A stretch of 64,000 nucleotides of DNA from Bacteroidota bacterium (GTDB lineage Bacteria; Bacteroidota; Bacteroidia; AKYH767-A; OLB10), in contig JADJPB010000005.1 in the NCBI GenBank assembly GCA_016713445.1, positions 248,001 through 312,000 of the forward strand. Direction: 5' to 3'. The position numbers were made by a program, and so were the translations under genes. The notes below the pieces were generated by a model. That model had not been told where the DNA came from and searched no databases. It worked only from the letters and a program-made list of their open reading frames with translations. Numbering within the stretch: the first letter of the stretch is position 1; every line of letters starts with the position of its first letter. Shown in pieces: positions 46,177 to 58,990 of the stretch.

Positions 46177-48003
46177 CTACTTATTTAATAATTCAATGCT
46201 TCTCTTCGTGAATTTGGAAAGCGCTTCCCCTTTTAACAATCCTTGATTGAGTAATGCTAAATCAACCGCATGTTGCATCAAATTTGATTTCAAAGTAGCG
46301 TCCGTCTCAACTAAAATTTTACCTACGAAAGGATGATTGCAATTTAAAACCATATTATACTGATCGGGCATTTCCCCCATGAAGGAATAACCACCGCCGC
46401 CGCTTGCTGACATTTCCTTCATTCTACGCATAAACTCAGGACGTGTCAGCAGAATATGAGCATCATCTACAGACAATGGGGCTACACTTACATGATACAT
46501 TTCTTTATTTACTACAGTCTCTGCCAAATCCTTCAATTGTGTCTGCTGTTCTTCCGATAATTTAGAAACTACGCTTTCTTCTTTGGAAATTAGCTTGTCA
46601 ATAGTATCGGCATCCACCCGTGCAAAACTTCCATTCTCCACCTTTTGCTCAATGAAATTTACAAAATGTGTATCAATCACACCATCCATCCAAAGCACAT
46701 CGTAACCTTTTTTCTTTGCCGATTCAATGTACCCATATTGTTCTTCTGGTTGAGTGGTATAGAGATAAATTACTTTCTTGTCTTTATCTTCCTGATTCAG
46801 GCTGATAACATTACGATACTCTTCCAAGGTAAAATATTTCTTGTCGACATTCTTCAACAAACAAAATTTGTTAGCGCGCTCATAAAATTTATCTTCACTC
46901 AACATTCCGTATTTAATAAACACGCCAATATCATCCCATTTCGCTTCAAAGTCATTTCGATTTTCTTTGAATAACTCTTCCAGTTTATCAGCTACTTTTT
47001 TCAAGATGTGATTGCTGATCTTTTTAACATTCGAATCACTTTGCAAGTAACTTCTTGAAACGTTCAATGGAATATCCGGTGAATCGATCACACCATGTAA
47101 TAAGGTAAGAAAATCGGGCACAATACCTTCTACAGCATCTGTGACAAACACCTGTCGACAATATAATTGAATTTTATTCTTTTGAACTTCTAAGTTCTTT
47201 TTCAATTTAGGGAAATACAAGATCCCTGTTAAGCTAAATGGAAAATCAACATTGAGATGAATCCAGAATAATGGCTCCTCGGCAAACGGATACAATTCTT
47301 TGTAAAAAGCTTTATAATCTTCGTCGGTTAACTCAGCAGGTTTCTTCACCCAAGCTGGCTCCGTATTGTTAATTTTTTCTCCTTCAAATCGAATTTCTAC
47401 AGGAAGAAATCCGCAGTACTTTTTCAATAACGTGCGAATGCGTGCAGGCTCTAGGAACTCTGTCGAGTCTTCATTGATCGCTAAAATCACCTCTGTACCA
47501 CGGTCGCTCTTCGCTTCTTTTTCCATGTTGTAAGATGGACTTCCATCACAGGTCCAACGTACAGCATCTCCTTCTTCGGCTAGCCATGACCGTGAGTGCA
47601 AGGCTACATGATCCGATACCATGAAAGCTGAGTAAAATCCAAGACCAAATTTACCGATGAGCTGTGCTCCAGACTGATCTTTGTATTTGTTAACGAATTC
47701 TTCGGCTCCGCTAAATGCGATTTGGTTGATGTACTTTTCTACTTCTTCACCAGTCATCCCAACACCTCGATCGATGACATGCAAGGTTTTGTTTTCTTTA
47801 TCAATTTTTACTTCAACATAAAGCTCCCCTTGTTCTACCGGCTTTTCAGCCATACGATTCAACGCCGTAAATTTCTGTGTAGCATCTACCGCGTTCGCAA
47901 CTAACTCTCTTAAAAAAATCTCGTGGTCACTGTATAGGAATTTTTTGATAATTGGAAAAATATTTTCTGTTTGAACATTAATTTTACCGGTTGGATTTGT
48001 CAT
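46177..48003 (-). CDS. htpG: Hsp90-family chaperone HtpG
   Basis: An ATP-dependent cytoplasmic chaperone that helps mature a small set of clients. 608 residues, intact. The GHKL ATPase motifs are present (F-L-R-E-L-V-A-N-A-V-D-A, D-R-G-V-G-M-T, I-G-K-F-G-L-G-F-Y-S-A-F-M-V, G-T-E-V) and the middle domain has N-V-S-R-S-Y-L-Q. It is divergent from the NRPS-PKS operon, sharing a 267-base intergenic region. The region holds two direct CTGCCAAA copies 9 bases apart (48058-48065 and 48075-48082), possibly stress control elements. HtpG is known to be needed for colibactin and albicidin production in other bacteria, so the neighbourhood is notable but may be chance. Confidence 0.95.
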   Translation of the reverse strand: MTNPTGKINVQTENIFPIIKKFLYSDHEIFLRELVANAVDATQKFTALNRMAEKPVEQGELYVEVKIDKENKTLHVIDRGVGMTGEEVEKYINQIAFSGAEEFVNKYKDQSGAQLIGKFGLGFYSAFMVSDHVALHSRSWLAEEGDAVRWTCDGSPSYNMEKEAKSDRGTEVILAINEDSTEFLEPARIRTLLKKYCGFLPVEIRFEGEKINNTEPAWVKKPAELTDEDYKAFYKELYPFAEEPLFWIHLNVDFPFSLTGILYFPKLKKNLEVQKNKIQLYCRQVFVTDAVEGIVPDFLTLLHGVIDSPDIPLNVSRSYLQSDSNVKKISNHILKKVADKLEELFKENRNDFEAKWDDIGVFIKYGMLSEDKFYERANKFCLLKNVDKKYFTLEEYRNVISLNQEDKDKKVIYLYTTQPEEQYGYIESAKKKGYDVLWMDGVIDTHFVNFIEQKVENGSFARVDADTIDKLISKEESVVSKLSEEQQTQLKDLAETVVNKEMYHVSVAPLSVDDAHILLTRPEFMRRMKEMSASGGGGYSFMGEMPDQYNMVLNCNHPFVGKILVETDATLKSNLMQHAVDLALLNQGLLKGEALSKFTKRSIELLNK

Positions 48004-48171
48004 ATCTATTATTATTTTGTTAGTTTTTTTAATGCGTTTTTCCTCTAGTCAATATACCTGCCAAAGGCAAAAATCTGCCAAATTGACTCTTATTTCGAAA
48101 TAGAAATCAATCCTAAACAAGATAAGAAAAAATTCTCTTGATCTCTTGTCATATTCCCCTTTAAATTAATG

Positions 48172-48179
48172 TAGTTTTG
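48172..48179 (+). promoter_or_regulatory. Candidate -7 box TAGTTTTG ahead of the NRPS-PKS operon
   Basis: An exact TAnnTTTG match 92 bases before the ATG at 48271, with a TCTTG 23 bases upstream as a weak -33 element. It lies in the region shared with divergent htpG. No terminator is visible between here and 59655, consistent with one transcript for the three biosynthetic genes. Confidence 0.4.
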
Positions 48180-48270
48180 TCTATGCATTGCTGAAACTTT
48201 TACCTTTATTCTGAGTAAAACAAGGTTCAACCACGTGACATAAAATCAGAACGTCGACCCTTACAAAAAC

Positions 48271-51200
48271 ATGACAACTTTTAAAAATATCCATTCGATC
48301 GTTGAAGCCAGAGTTGCACAGCACCCTGATAGACAGGCAGTTTTACATGGAGAGAAGTCATTAAGCTTTGCTCAGTTAAACGAGCAGGCCAATGCTTTAG
48401 CCCATCAATTGAACCAACACAAGGGAGTAAAAAATGGATATGTTGGCGTTTGCCTCGACAGATCCTGCGATTTGATGGTTGCAATTCTGGGAATATTAAA
48501 AGCCGGTGCTGCTTATGTCCCTTTTGATGTAGATTATCCCATGGACCGCTTGCAGTACATGGCCGAATTAAGTCAAATTTCGGTGATGGTGAGTTCCCCT
48601 TCTCTCGAGAAACGCCTTCCCCAAGGAAAGTTTCAAATTGTTGATATTCAATCTATCAACCAAGAAAGGGGGAAGAATAACCTTAATTTAGACATCCCAA
48701 AAGAACAAGCGGCCTATGTACTCTTCACTTCGGGTTCAACAGGTCAGCCAAAGGGCGTTCAGATGCCACACAAAGCATTGATGAACTTGATAGATTGGCA
48801 GTTGCGACAAACTGGAGTTCATGACAATGGCCGTACACTTCAGTTTGCACCCATCAGCTTTGATGTTCATTTTCAAGAAATATTTAGCACCTGGTGTGAT
48901 GGAGGTTGTATCTGCTTAATTGGCGATGAAGAAAGATTGAATGCACCTGTTCTTTTAAATTATTTAGAAGAAAATAGCATTAATCGAATTTTTCTTCCTT
49001 TCGTTGCTTTACAAAGTCTCTGCGAACTTTCGAAAAAAACGAATGCCGATTTATCGTGCTTGCACGAAGTAATCACTGCAGGAGAACAATTGCAAGTAAC
49101 TCCGGCGATCATTGATTTTTTCAATCGCATTCCACATTGCAAATTATATAATCATTACGGTCCTACCGAAACACATGTCGTTACTTCTTATCTGTTAGAA
49201 GGTGCTCCGTCAACATGGCCATTGCTTCCACCTATTGGAAAGGTAATTCAACATTCTGAAGTATTTATTTTAGATGAGCGTGGCAAGCCTGTGAAAGATG
49301 GAGAAGAAGGAGAGTTGTTCGCATCAGGCATCTGCTTAGCTGACGGTTATTTGAACCGAGATGATCTAACTAAAGAAAGATTTACTGTTAACCCCTCTAA
49401 TAAGAACGAAAGAATTTATAGGACGGGTGACTTAGTAAAAAAACTTGCAGATGGAAATATTCAATATTTAGGAAGAATTGACGGACAGGTAAAAGTACGA
49501 GGCTATCGCATCGAACTTGGGGAGATAGAAGTCGCATTAAGTCGATTCAAACAAGTTGTTCAGGCTGCTGCTACTGTTCGTGAAGATAAACCCGGAGAGA
49601 AAAAATTGGTGGGGTATCTTGTTCTTGAAAAGGGTCAAGAACTTAATGTGAAAGAAGTGCGTTCGTTTTTACAAACCTTGCTGCCCGATTACATGATGCC
49701 ATCAGCAATCGTGCAGCTTGAAGATTTACCGCGTACTCCCAGTGGAAAAATTGATCGCAGATCACTTCCAATTCCCGACACTAAACGTCCGGAATTAGGA
49801 ATCCCATATGTCGCAGCTGAATCTGAAATTCAAAAAATACTTTGTCAACTTTGGTCAGGACTTTTGAATATTGATCCCATCGGCATCAACGACAATTTCT
49901 TTGACTTAGGAGGAAACTCTTTGTTGGCCTTGCAATCTGTAGCTCTTTTAAAAATGGAACATGCTATTGATTTATCTGTGATAAAATTATATCAATATCC
50001 TACTGTAGGGGCATTAGCTGCCAGTATTGAAGGAAAAGACAATAGTAAAAGTCTGAAAAAAGACATGGAGGCTCGTGCAAAAGCGCGTCACCGCAAAGGA
50101 ACACAATCGGTTCACGATGCCATTGCGGTAATCGGAATGTCGTTGCAATTTCCAGGAGCAGAATCGGTGGATGAGTTTTGGAATAATCTAAAAAATGGTG
50201 TTGAAAGCATTTCCTTTTTTACGCCACAAGAATTAGATCCTTCCTTACCAGAAGACGTAGTAAACGATCCGAACTATATTAGAGCAAGGGGAATTATTAA
50301 AAATGCGAAAGGATTTGATGCTGCTTTCTTCCAGATGAATCCTAATGTAGCAAAAGTAACCGATCCACAACAACGGGTACTATTAGAATTAGCATGGAAC
50401 GCGTTAGAACATTCAGGGTATAGCCCTAACCGTTATGATGGATTGATCGGTGTTTTTGCTGGAATGGGAAACAGCACCTATTATTTAAATAATGTACTTC
50501 CCAACACTGATGCTGTTCGCCGTGTGGGTTCATTGCAGGCAATGACGTTAAATGAAAAAGATTATATCGCTACACGTATCGCCTATGAGTTAAATTTAAA
50601 AGGTTTGGCAGTAAGTGTACATACCGCCTGCTCTACTTCATTAACAGCTATCGCTCAAGCCTGCAATTCACTTTGGAATAGAGAATGCGATATGGTATTA
50701 GCAGGAGGATCGGCAATCACTTCACCCGTGAACAGTGGTCAACGCTATGAAGAAGGTGCCATCTATTCTAATGATGGTCATACCCGAACTTTTGACGATG
50801 GCGCACGAGGAACTGTTTTTAGTGATGGGGCTGGTCTTGTTGTTCTAAAAAGATATGAAGATGCACTAGCGGATGGTGATACAGTTTATGCGGTTGTTCG
50901 AGGTGTTGCATTAAATAATGATGGAAGTGAAAAAGGGAGTTTTACAGCTCCCAGTGTAGCGGGGCAATCGGCTGTTATTAGTATGGCTCAGGCCATGGCA
51001 GGTGTAGATGCATCCAGTATTTCTTATGTAGAAACACATGGTACTGCTACCCCCTTAGGTGATCCCATCGAAATAGAAGGATTAACAAAAGCATTTCGTG
51101 AGCATACCGACAAAAATCAATATTGTGCGGTTGGCTCTGTGAAAACTAACCTTGGCCATTTAACGGCTGCTGCAGGGGTAGCAGGATTTATTAAAACGGT

Positions 51201-54200
51201 ATTGGCATTACATCATAAAGAAATCCCTCGAAATTTATTTTATGAAAAGGCCAACGCACAAATTGACTTTGCTAAAACACCGTTCTTCGTGAACGATAAG
51301 CACAAAGCATGGAATACTGATTTACTTCCAAGAAGGGCTAGTGTTAGCTCATTTGGTATCGGTGGAACGAATGCACATGTTATTTTGGAAGAAGCGCCAT
51401 CCACTGTTTCTTCCGGAATTTCTAGAAGCAAACAACTGATTGCACTTTCTGCTAAGACCGAAACGGCGCTTGCTTTAAGAAAAGAAGAATTGAAAGAATA
51501 TTTAAATACACATACTACTTTGTCGCTTGCCGATTTATCCTACACTTTACAAATGGGTAGATATGATTTCCCACATCGTTGGTTTGCTGCAGTAGAGAGC
51601 CATGAAGACGCTATTCAACAATTAGAACAAGGCGATAATAAAAGAAGTGCAAAGTTTCATTTCACGCAACAAGCCAATGGCGTTGTTTTTATGTTTCCCG
51701 GACAAGGTTCACAATATGTTGGAATGGGAACCGCTTTGTATCGTGATGAAATCGTTTTTAAAGAAGCTATAGACCGTTGCCATGACATCTTAGAACCTAT
51801 CTTAGGTAGAGATCTTCGTACTTTGTTGTTTGCAAAGGAAGGAGATGAAGATGCAGAAAAATTATTAAAACAAACATACTATACACAACCTGCATTATTT
51901 ACCATTGGATACAGCTTAGCACAACTTTGGATGAGCTGGGGTATTCAACCCAAAGCACTCATCGGTCATAGCATTGGTGAATTTGTTGCGGCAACCATTG
52001 CTGGTGTTTTCACCTTAGAAGATGCACTAACGGTGGTGGCTAACCGAGGTAAGATGATGCAAAGTTGTCCGGAAGGTGGAATGCTTTCAGTTCGACTCCC
52101 AGAGGAAACAATTTTGCCTTTATTGAATGATAAAATTTCAATTGCTGCTGTAAATGGTCCGCAGTTATGTGTGGTAGCAGGGCCCCATGAAGAACTTGCG
52201 AAGCTTCAACAGAAATGGGAAGCTGAAGAAGTTGTTTGCAAATTATTGCATACTTCACATGCCTTCCATTCGCCCATGATGGATCCTATTGTAGAACCTT
52301 TCGCGGCCATTGTGCGAAAAGTAACATTAAAAGCGCCCACACTTCCAATACTTTCTACCGTCACCAAAAAATGGATGACGGATGCTGAAGCCACCGACCC
52401 GATGTATTGGGCGAATCACTTACGAGCAGCTGTTCGATTTGCTGAAGGTGTAAAAGCGATTTGGGCAGATGAGCCTCGCTACATCATGTTGGAATTAGGC
52501 CCAAGAAATACAGCATCCACCTTAGCACGACAACAGTCGGCAGATCCAAAATCGCAAAAAGCCATTCCTTCATTAGGAGACAATGCAGTGAATGATGCCG
52601 AGTGGACAAACATGATAAGTGCTATAGGGCAGTTATGGTTAAATGGAATTTCGATCGATCATCAGGCTTTCTATGCATTAGAAAAAAGACAACGCATCGC
52701 ACTGCCTGGCTATCCATTCGAACATAAAGAATTTTGGTTAGATCCGCCTATACAAGCGCGAGCAAATCAATTCCAAGAAAATATTGAATACAATAATCCT
52801 GAAATAATAACAACACAACTTTCTTCTGCTATGCCTCCACGTAAGGAACGACTCGTCCAAGAAATCTCCGATATTCTTGAAGAAGCTTCTGGTATCGAAC
52901 TAGAAGGCGCTGATCATGATGCCGGATTTGTTGAGCTCGGTCTCGACTCTCTCTTCTTAACACAAATTGCTCTCACGCTCACTAAAAATACAATACCAAG
53001 GTAACTTTCCGACAACTCAATGAAGATCTCTCTTCTTTGAATACTTTATCAACTTACCTCGATGCACAATTGCCCAAAGAAGCAACTATGCCTGCGCCTG
53101 AAGCGGCTGCTCCACAACGTTCAACTTACGTTCAGCAACCGTCGGTACAAATGCCAGCAAGCAACTCTACGGTTAATGCAGGAGGTGGAAATTTACAATG
53201 GCTTATCCAACAGCAATTGCAAGTAATGCAACAACAATTGCAAATGATGAGTGGACAAGTTCCAACTACTCATTTATCCACAGCTACACCTCCAAATGCA
53301 GGACTCAAAACAACTGCATCTATTGAAACACCATTCGTCAACGCAGATGAAGAAAAAGAATTAAAAAAACCATTTGGAGCAGTTGCCAGAATCGAAAAGT
53401 CAACCAACAGTCAATTCACTATTGAACAACAGAAATGGCTGAGTGCTTTTATCAATGCTTATAATGAACGAACAAAAAAATCAAAAGAATATACGCAAGA
53501 ACATCGTTCACATTTAGCCGACCCACGTGTAGTTACTGGATTCAAACCACATCTGAAGGAAGTCACTTATCAGCCTGTAGTAAATCGCTCTCTTGGATCA
53601 AAGATTTGGGATATTGATGGCAATGAATATTTAGATGTGTTAAATGGATTTGGATCAAACATGTTTGGCCACAACCCCCCATTCATTGTTGAAGCATTAC
53701 AAGAACAATTACAAAAAGGATATGAATTAGGTCCACAGCATGAATTAGCGGGAGATGTAGCGAAGATGATTTGTGAACTTACTGATTACGATCGTGCCGG
53801 ATTCTGCAACACGGGATCAGAAGCTGTATTGGGGGCTTTACGTATAGCCCGTACCGTTACTGGTCGATCATTGGTCATCTGCTTTAATGGATCGTATCAT
53901 GGTATTAACGACGAAGTAATTTTAAGAGGCACTAAAAAATTAAAGTCAATTCCTGCAGCTGCTGGAATTATGCCTGAGTCCGTTCAGAATATGCTCGTAC
54001 TCGACTACGGAACACAAGAAACTTTGACCATCATCAAACAGCGTGCACATGAAATAGCTGCAGTACTTGTTGAACCGGTACAAAGTAGAAGAGCAGATTT
54101 CCATCCGAAAGAATTTTTACAGGAAGTAAGAAAAATTACGACTGAAGGCGGAAGTTTATTGATCTTTGATGAAGTGATCACTGGATTTAGAACATTACCC

Positions 54201-54932
54201 GGTGGTGCGCAACAATATTTTGATGTGAAAGCTGACGTAGGCACTTATGGAAAAGTTGTTGGTGGTGGAATGCCCATTGGAGTTATTGCAGGAAAACGTG
54301 AGTACATGGATGCGTTGGATGGAGGTCATTGGCAATACGGCGACAAAAGTGTCCCAGAAATTGGTGTAACTTATTTTGCTGGAACCTTCGTTCGTCATCC
54401 ATTTGCCTTAGCTGCTGCTAAAGCTGTTCTTCTGCGAATGAAAGAAAAAGGTCGGGCACTGCAAGATACTTTAACGAAAAATACTACTCGATTGGCCAAT
54501 GAAATAAATGCATATTGTGCTCATCTAAAAACATCATTTCATATTGTACATTTCGGATCACTCTTCAAACCGAAATATGATTTGGATATGCATAATATTG
54601 ACCTACTTTTTCTAGTTTTACGTCATAAAGGCATTCACATTTATGATGGCTTCCCTTGTTTCTTAACGGAGGCACATACACAGGAAGACATTGATGTGAT
54701 TATACATAAATTCAAAGAGGCATTATTAGAAATTGTTGAACTCGGATTTATTCCTGGAGAAACAAATGGGCAAACAGTAAACGGAAAATCTAGTATAGCA
54801 AAGACTACCTTCAACGCAAACAATCCACCCATTCCTGGTGCCATGCTAGGAAAAAATCCAGATGGAAGTCCTGGCTGGTTTGTTCCCGATCCTGCACGCC
54901 CTGGAAAATATTTAAAACTAACTAATTACTAA
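48271..54932 (+). CDS. Hybrid NRPS-PKS: A(Pro)-PCP-KS-AT-ACP-aminotransferase, one frameshift
   Basis: About 2220 residues after one A is restored in the A5 run 52984-52988. Domains: adenylation (~20-500; F-T-S-G-S-T-G-Q-P-K-G, N-H-Y-G-P-T-E-T, S-G-K-I-D-R); PCP (L-G-G-N-S, Ser550); ketosynthase (~617-1040; Cys787 in T-A-C-S-T-S, His923, His963); acyltransferase (Ser1234 in G-H-S-I-G-E; H-A-F-H, malonyl-type); ACP (L-G-L-D-S-L, Ser1560); Gln-rich linker; class III PLP aminotransferase (F-D-E-V-I-T-G-F-R; cofactor Lys codon 54252-54254). The adenylation specificity code, read by eye, is DVQFIAHVV(K), a published proline code. There is no ketoreductase, dehydratase or upstream condensation domain. 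Inferred job: load proline, extend once with malonate, and transaminate the beta-ketone on the ACP, as the integrated aminotransferases of mycosubtilin/iturin and microcystin synthases do. Confidence 0.9.
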
Positions 54933-54950
54933 ATACCTTTTACTATTTGT

Positions 54951-57900
54951 ATGTCAAAATACCAAGCGATTTTACTTTTGAAGCTGTTGAATTTGATCCG
55001 TTCGCACCGAACTCAACAACGGTTACTTCGACTGAAGCACAACGAGAAATCTTCACCTCTGTATTATTAGGTGGAGATGCGGCTAACGGTGCCTATAATG
55101 AGTCGGTAACATTAAAAATTTCTGGACCTTTAAACAAAGAATTACTAAAAGATGCTTTTGCTAAAGTTGTTCATCGTCATGATGCACTTCGTTCAACGTT
55201 TAGTGAAGATGGTCATTCCATTCTTATTTCAACAACGCTTCAACTACCTTGGATAGAAACCGAGGTTTATTCAGATGAAGAAAAATATCTTTTAGTAAAA
55301 AAAGTTTCAAAAGATGCAACGCTTCAGACTTTTGATTTGTTAAATGGCCCCTTGATTCGAGTACATTTAATTTCTTTTGGTGTAACCGATTTTACTTTAG
55401 TGGTTACCGGACATCATATTATTTGTGATGGATGGTCATTGAGTTTGATCTTGCGCGACTTGAGTATCATTTACTCTGCGTCCATCAAAGGCGAAATACC
55501 CGATTTAGAACCGGCTGTTTCATTTATTCAATATGCTCAAGAGTTAGCAAAAGAAATTAATTCAAAAACTCAAGAACAGGTCGAGTCATTTTGGGTTCAA
55601 CAATTCCAAGATGAAATACCTGTAGTTGAATTTCCGACTGATAACGCTCGACCCGCCCTCCGAAGTTTTCACGCGAAGCGAATCGACGCCATCGTTCCCG
55701 AAGAAGTTGTGAAGGGAATGCGCGATGTAAGTAAGAAAACGAATGCAAGTTTCGTCACGATCATGTTAAGTGCTTTTGAATCTTTTCTTCATCATATAAC
55801 TGGTCAAGAAGATTTAGTTGTTGGATTACCTGCTGCAGGACAAAATGTAGAAGGGCGATTTAATTTAGTAGGCCACTGTGTAAATTTACTTCCACTAAAG
55901 AGCAGAATTCAACCAAATCAACCTTTCAACGAATATTTAAAATCCAGAAAGGGTTACTTATTCGATGCCTACGATCATCAACAATTTACATTCGGAAGTT
56001 TAATACAAAAATTAAATATACAACGTGATCCTTCTCGAATTCCACTTGTACCTGTTGTATTTAACGTAGATATTGGTTTTACTGATGGCTTTGTTTTTGA
56101 GGATTGCACATTTGAGGTGAGTACGAATCCTCGCTTTTTTGAGAATTTTGAAATTTTCCTAAATGCTTCTGGAACTGGAGATCAATTGACCTTGGAATGC
56201 ACCTTCAACAATGATCTTTTCAATGAAGAAATGATGCGTATTCGTATGCAAGAGTTCGTCAATATCATGGAAAGCATAATTGCAAATCCAGAACAACCTG
56301 TTGGAGAGCTGAGTTGCATCACAGCAATTGAAAACAATATATTTGAGAAAAACAATAACACTAAAATGATTCATGAAAAGCCAATAGGAATTCATGAATG
56401 TATTGAGGAAACTGCTTCCACTTTAAAAAAGAATCATATTGCCATTGTTGCTGGTGACAAACACATTACCTACGAAGAATTAAACTATCTATCTGGCCAT
56501 TGGGCTGCACGATTACAGGCTAGAGGTATTAAAGATGGAGATTTCATTGGAGTATGTTTTGCGAAGAACTGCGGAATTACCGGTTGCGCTTTTAAGTATT
56601 TTAAAATCCGGAGCGGCCTATATTCCTTTAGATCCTGATTTTCCAACAGATCGTCTTCACTATATGGTGGAAGATGCTCCCGCAAAATATGTTATTATCT
56701 CCAAAGAACTTCAAAGCGAGCTTCAGTTTCCTGCTGATAAGGTTATATTATTTGAAGATTTCAAAAATGAAACCAACGGTATTGAATATACCAAAAAAGA
56801 AGTTAAATCTGATACATTGGCATATGTACTTTACACCTCTGGATCCACAGGAAAACCAAAAGGCGTTGCTGTTCGACATATTTCTGTGACAAATTTACTA
56901 AATGATCTTGCTCCGAAAATGGGATTAGATCGAGAAGAGAGATTATTATCGGTTACCACCATTTCGTTCGACATTTCGGTATTGGAATTTTTCATGCCGC
57001 TTATGCATGGGGCAGGATTGCATCTTGCAAATAAAACACAAGCGATGGATCCTCGATGGTTAAGTAATTATATTGACCAGAAAGCTATTCGATTTATACA
57101 AGCTACTCCCGCAACTTACGACCTCCTTTTCACGGGCGGATGGGAAGGAAAAAAGGACCTTGCCGTACTTTGTGGTGGTGAAGCATTGCGTGTAGAACTT
57201 GCGCAAAAACTTTTATCCTGCAATCGTGATGTCTGGAATTTATATGGCCCCACAGAAACCACGATATGGTCGACGGTTTCCCTTGTTACAGATCATACAT
57301 TAAACCGACAACGTAACGGAATCCTTTCCATTGGAAAACCTGTAGCCAACACAAAAACATTCATCATGAATGAACATGGCCAGCCTTGCCCTGTTGGCGT
57401 TTCTGGAGAGCTATGGATTGGCGGTGAGGGTGTTTCTGCCGGGTATTTAAATCGCGCTGAGCTGACACATGAAAAATTTATTCCATCACCAGATGGTGAA
57501 GGTATGGTTTACAAAACTGGAGACCGAGTGATGATGGATCTGTCAGGATACCTTTATTTCCTAAATCGTTTTGATCATCAAGTTAAAGTAAGAGGGTTTC
57601 GAATTGAACTAGGAGAGATTGAAACTGCACTCAATACTTGTGAAGAAATTCAACAGTCTGTCGTACTTACTTCCCCTGATGCATTTGGTCAAAACGTTTT
57701 GGTTACCTGGTTTAAACCAACTTCAACTGAACCATCAGAAGAAATTATAAGTCGATGTAAAAATTCCATTGGAAAACAATTGCCTGAATATATGATTCCG
57801 GCGATATGGATTCCCATGCAAGATTTTCCACTTACTCCCAATGGAAAAATTGATCGAAAAGCGCTACCACAACCAGGGCAATCAAATATAAAAAAAATTC

Positions 57901-58986
57901 ATCAAGCAGAAGAAGTCACAACTCCGTTACAAAAAAGTATTATTAGTTTATGGGAAGAAGTACTTCAAATTCCAAACATTCGACTGGATGATAATTTTTT
58001 TCAACTCGGAGGTCATTCTATCTTAGCAGTGAAAATAATGGTTGACCTGGAAAAATCAACAGGAAAAAAATTACCCTTGGCTGTTCTCTTCACCTCTTCT
58101 ACCATTCGAGAATTGAGTTCTCTTTATGAACAACATGAAGACGAAAAGGTGTGGAATCCAATCGTGCCCTTGCGTGAAGGAGGAATTAACAAACCCTTAT
58201 TTTTTGCGCATGGAATTAGCGGAAATGTTTTTAAATACCATGGTTTAGGACAACGTCTAACAGGTAGTCAACCGAGCTATGGACTTCAGGCATACGGTCT
58301 AAATGGAATAGATACTCCATTCCACGATATGAAAACAATGGCGGCTTATCATATTAACGCCATTCGTGCAGTACAACCTGAGGGGCCTTATTATTTAGCT
58401 GGAGGTTCCTTTGGCGGATATCTGGCATACGAAATGGCTCTTCAGTTAAGAGAAGCCGGGCAAGAGATAGGATTTCTGTGTCTTTTTGATATAGATGCCG
58501 CCAAGAAAAAGATTTTCTACCTACAGGAATGAAACAAATTGTAGATGTACAATTATTAGCTGAACGTTTTATGAAACGTGCCGTGGAATTGGCCAAAGCA
58601 GACAAAGATGAACGTAAAAGTTATTTTGAAGCGCGAAAAAGCAGCAAGAAAGAAATAATGATATTGAGTCATGGCTCGAAAAATATAAAGTAACTGAGAT
58701 GATCGGAGCAGAATCTGCAGCTTATTTCCGAAGAGTTGAAGAAGCGTGTCACGATGCACTTATGAGCTATAAAATTCGCGAGTTTGATGGGGATATATTA
58801 TTAGTTCGCGCAAAAGACAGTTATTACAATAACGAATACGATAATGATCTTGGATGGTCCCACTATGTGAATGGGAAAGTTGAAGTTTTATTCGCTCCCG
58901 GTGATCACAATAGCATCTTTTGGCCTCCGAATGTTGAATTTTTGGCTGAAAAAATTGGAGACGAGCTTGAAAAAAATATGCGATAA
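54951..58986 (+). CDS. NRPS module C-A(Gly)-PCP-thioesterase, several frameshifts
   Basis: About 1345 residues when four slips are corrected (54956-54959, 56561-56566, 58506-58510, 58653-58655); the corrected length is an exact codon multiple. Order: condensation domain (H-H-I-I-C-D-G active site, ~55412-55435), adenylation domain (Y-T-S-G-S-T-G-K-P-K-G, L-Y-G-P-T-E-T-T), PCP (L-G-G-H-S, Ser codon 58017-58019) and type I thioesterase (Ser in G-G-S-F-G-G, codon 58407-58409; Asp in L-F-D-I-D; His in P-G-D-H-N, codon 58906-58908). The code DILQLGLIW(K) is the published glycine code, read by eye. It begins 18 bases after the first synthase ends. ATG 54951 needs the missing A; TTG 54947 is in frame without it. 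Inferred role: condense the beta-amino acyl chain with glycine and release it. Confidence 0.88.
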
Positions 58987-58990
58987 ATCA

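Noticed and set aside
48004..48270. CIRCE-type heat-shock operator upstream of htpG
   Set aside because: No TTAGCACTC-N9-GAGTGCTAA repeat is present; only direct CTGCCAAA copies, noted without a claim.
48271..54932. Reading the aminotransferase part as a separate gene starting near 53037
   Set aside because: The ACP helix continues naturally across one missing A (T-K-K-Y-N-T-K-V-T-F-R-Q-L-N), with no start codon or promoter between, so ACP and aminotransferase form one protein.
56535..56566. A second start for a stand-alone A-PCP-TE protein at 56535
   Set aside because: This ATG falls within the adenylation domain; upstream A-domain motifs continue in the other frame and join with one base removed (G-V-C-F-A-R-T-A-E-L).
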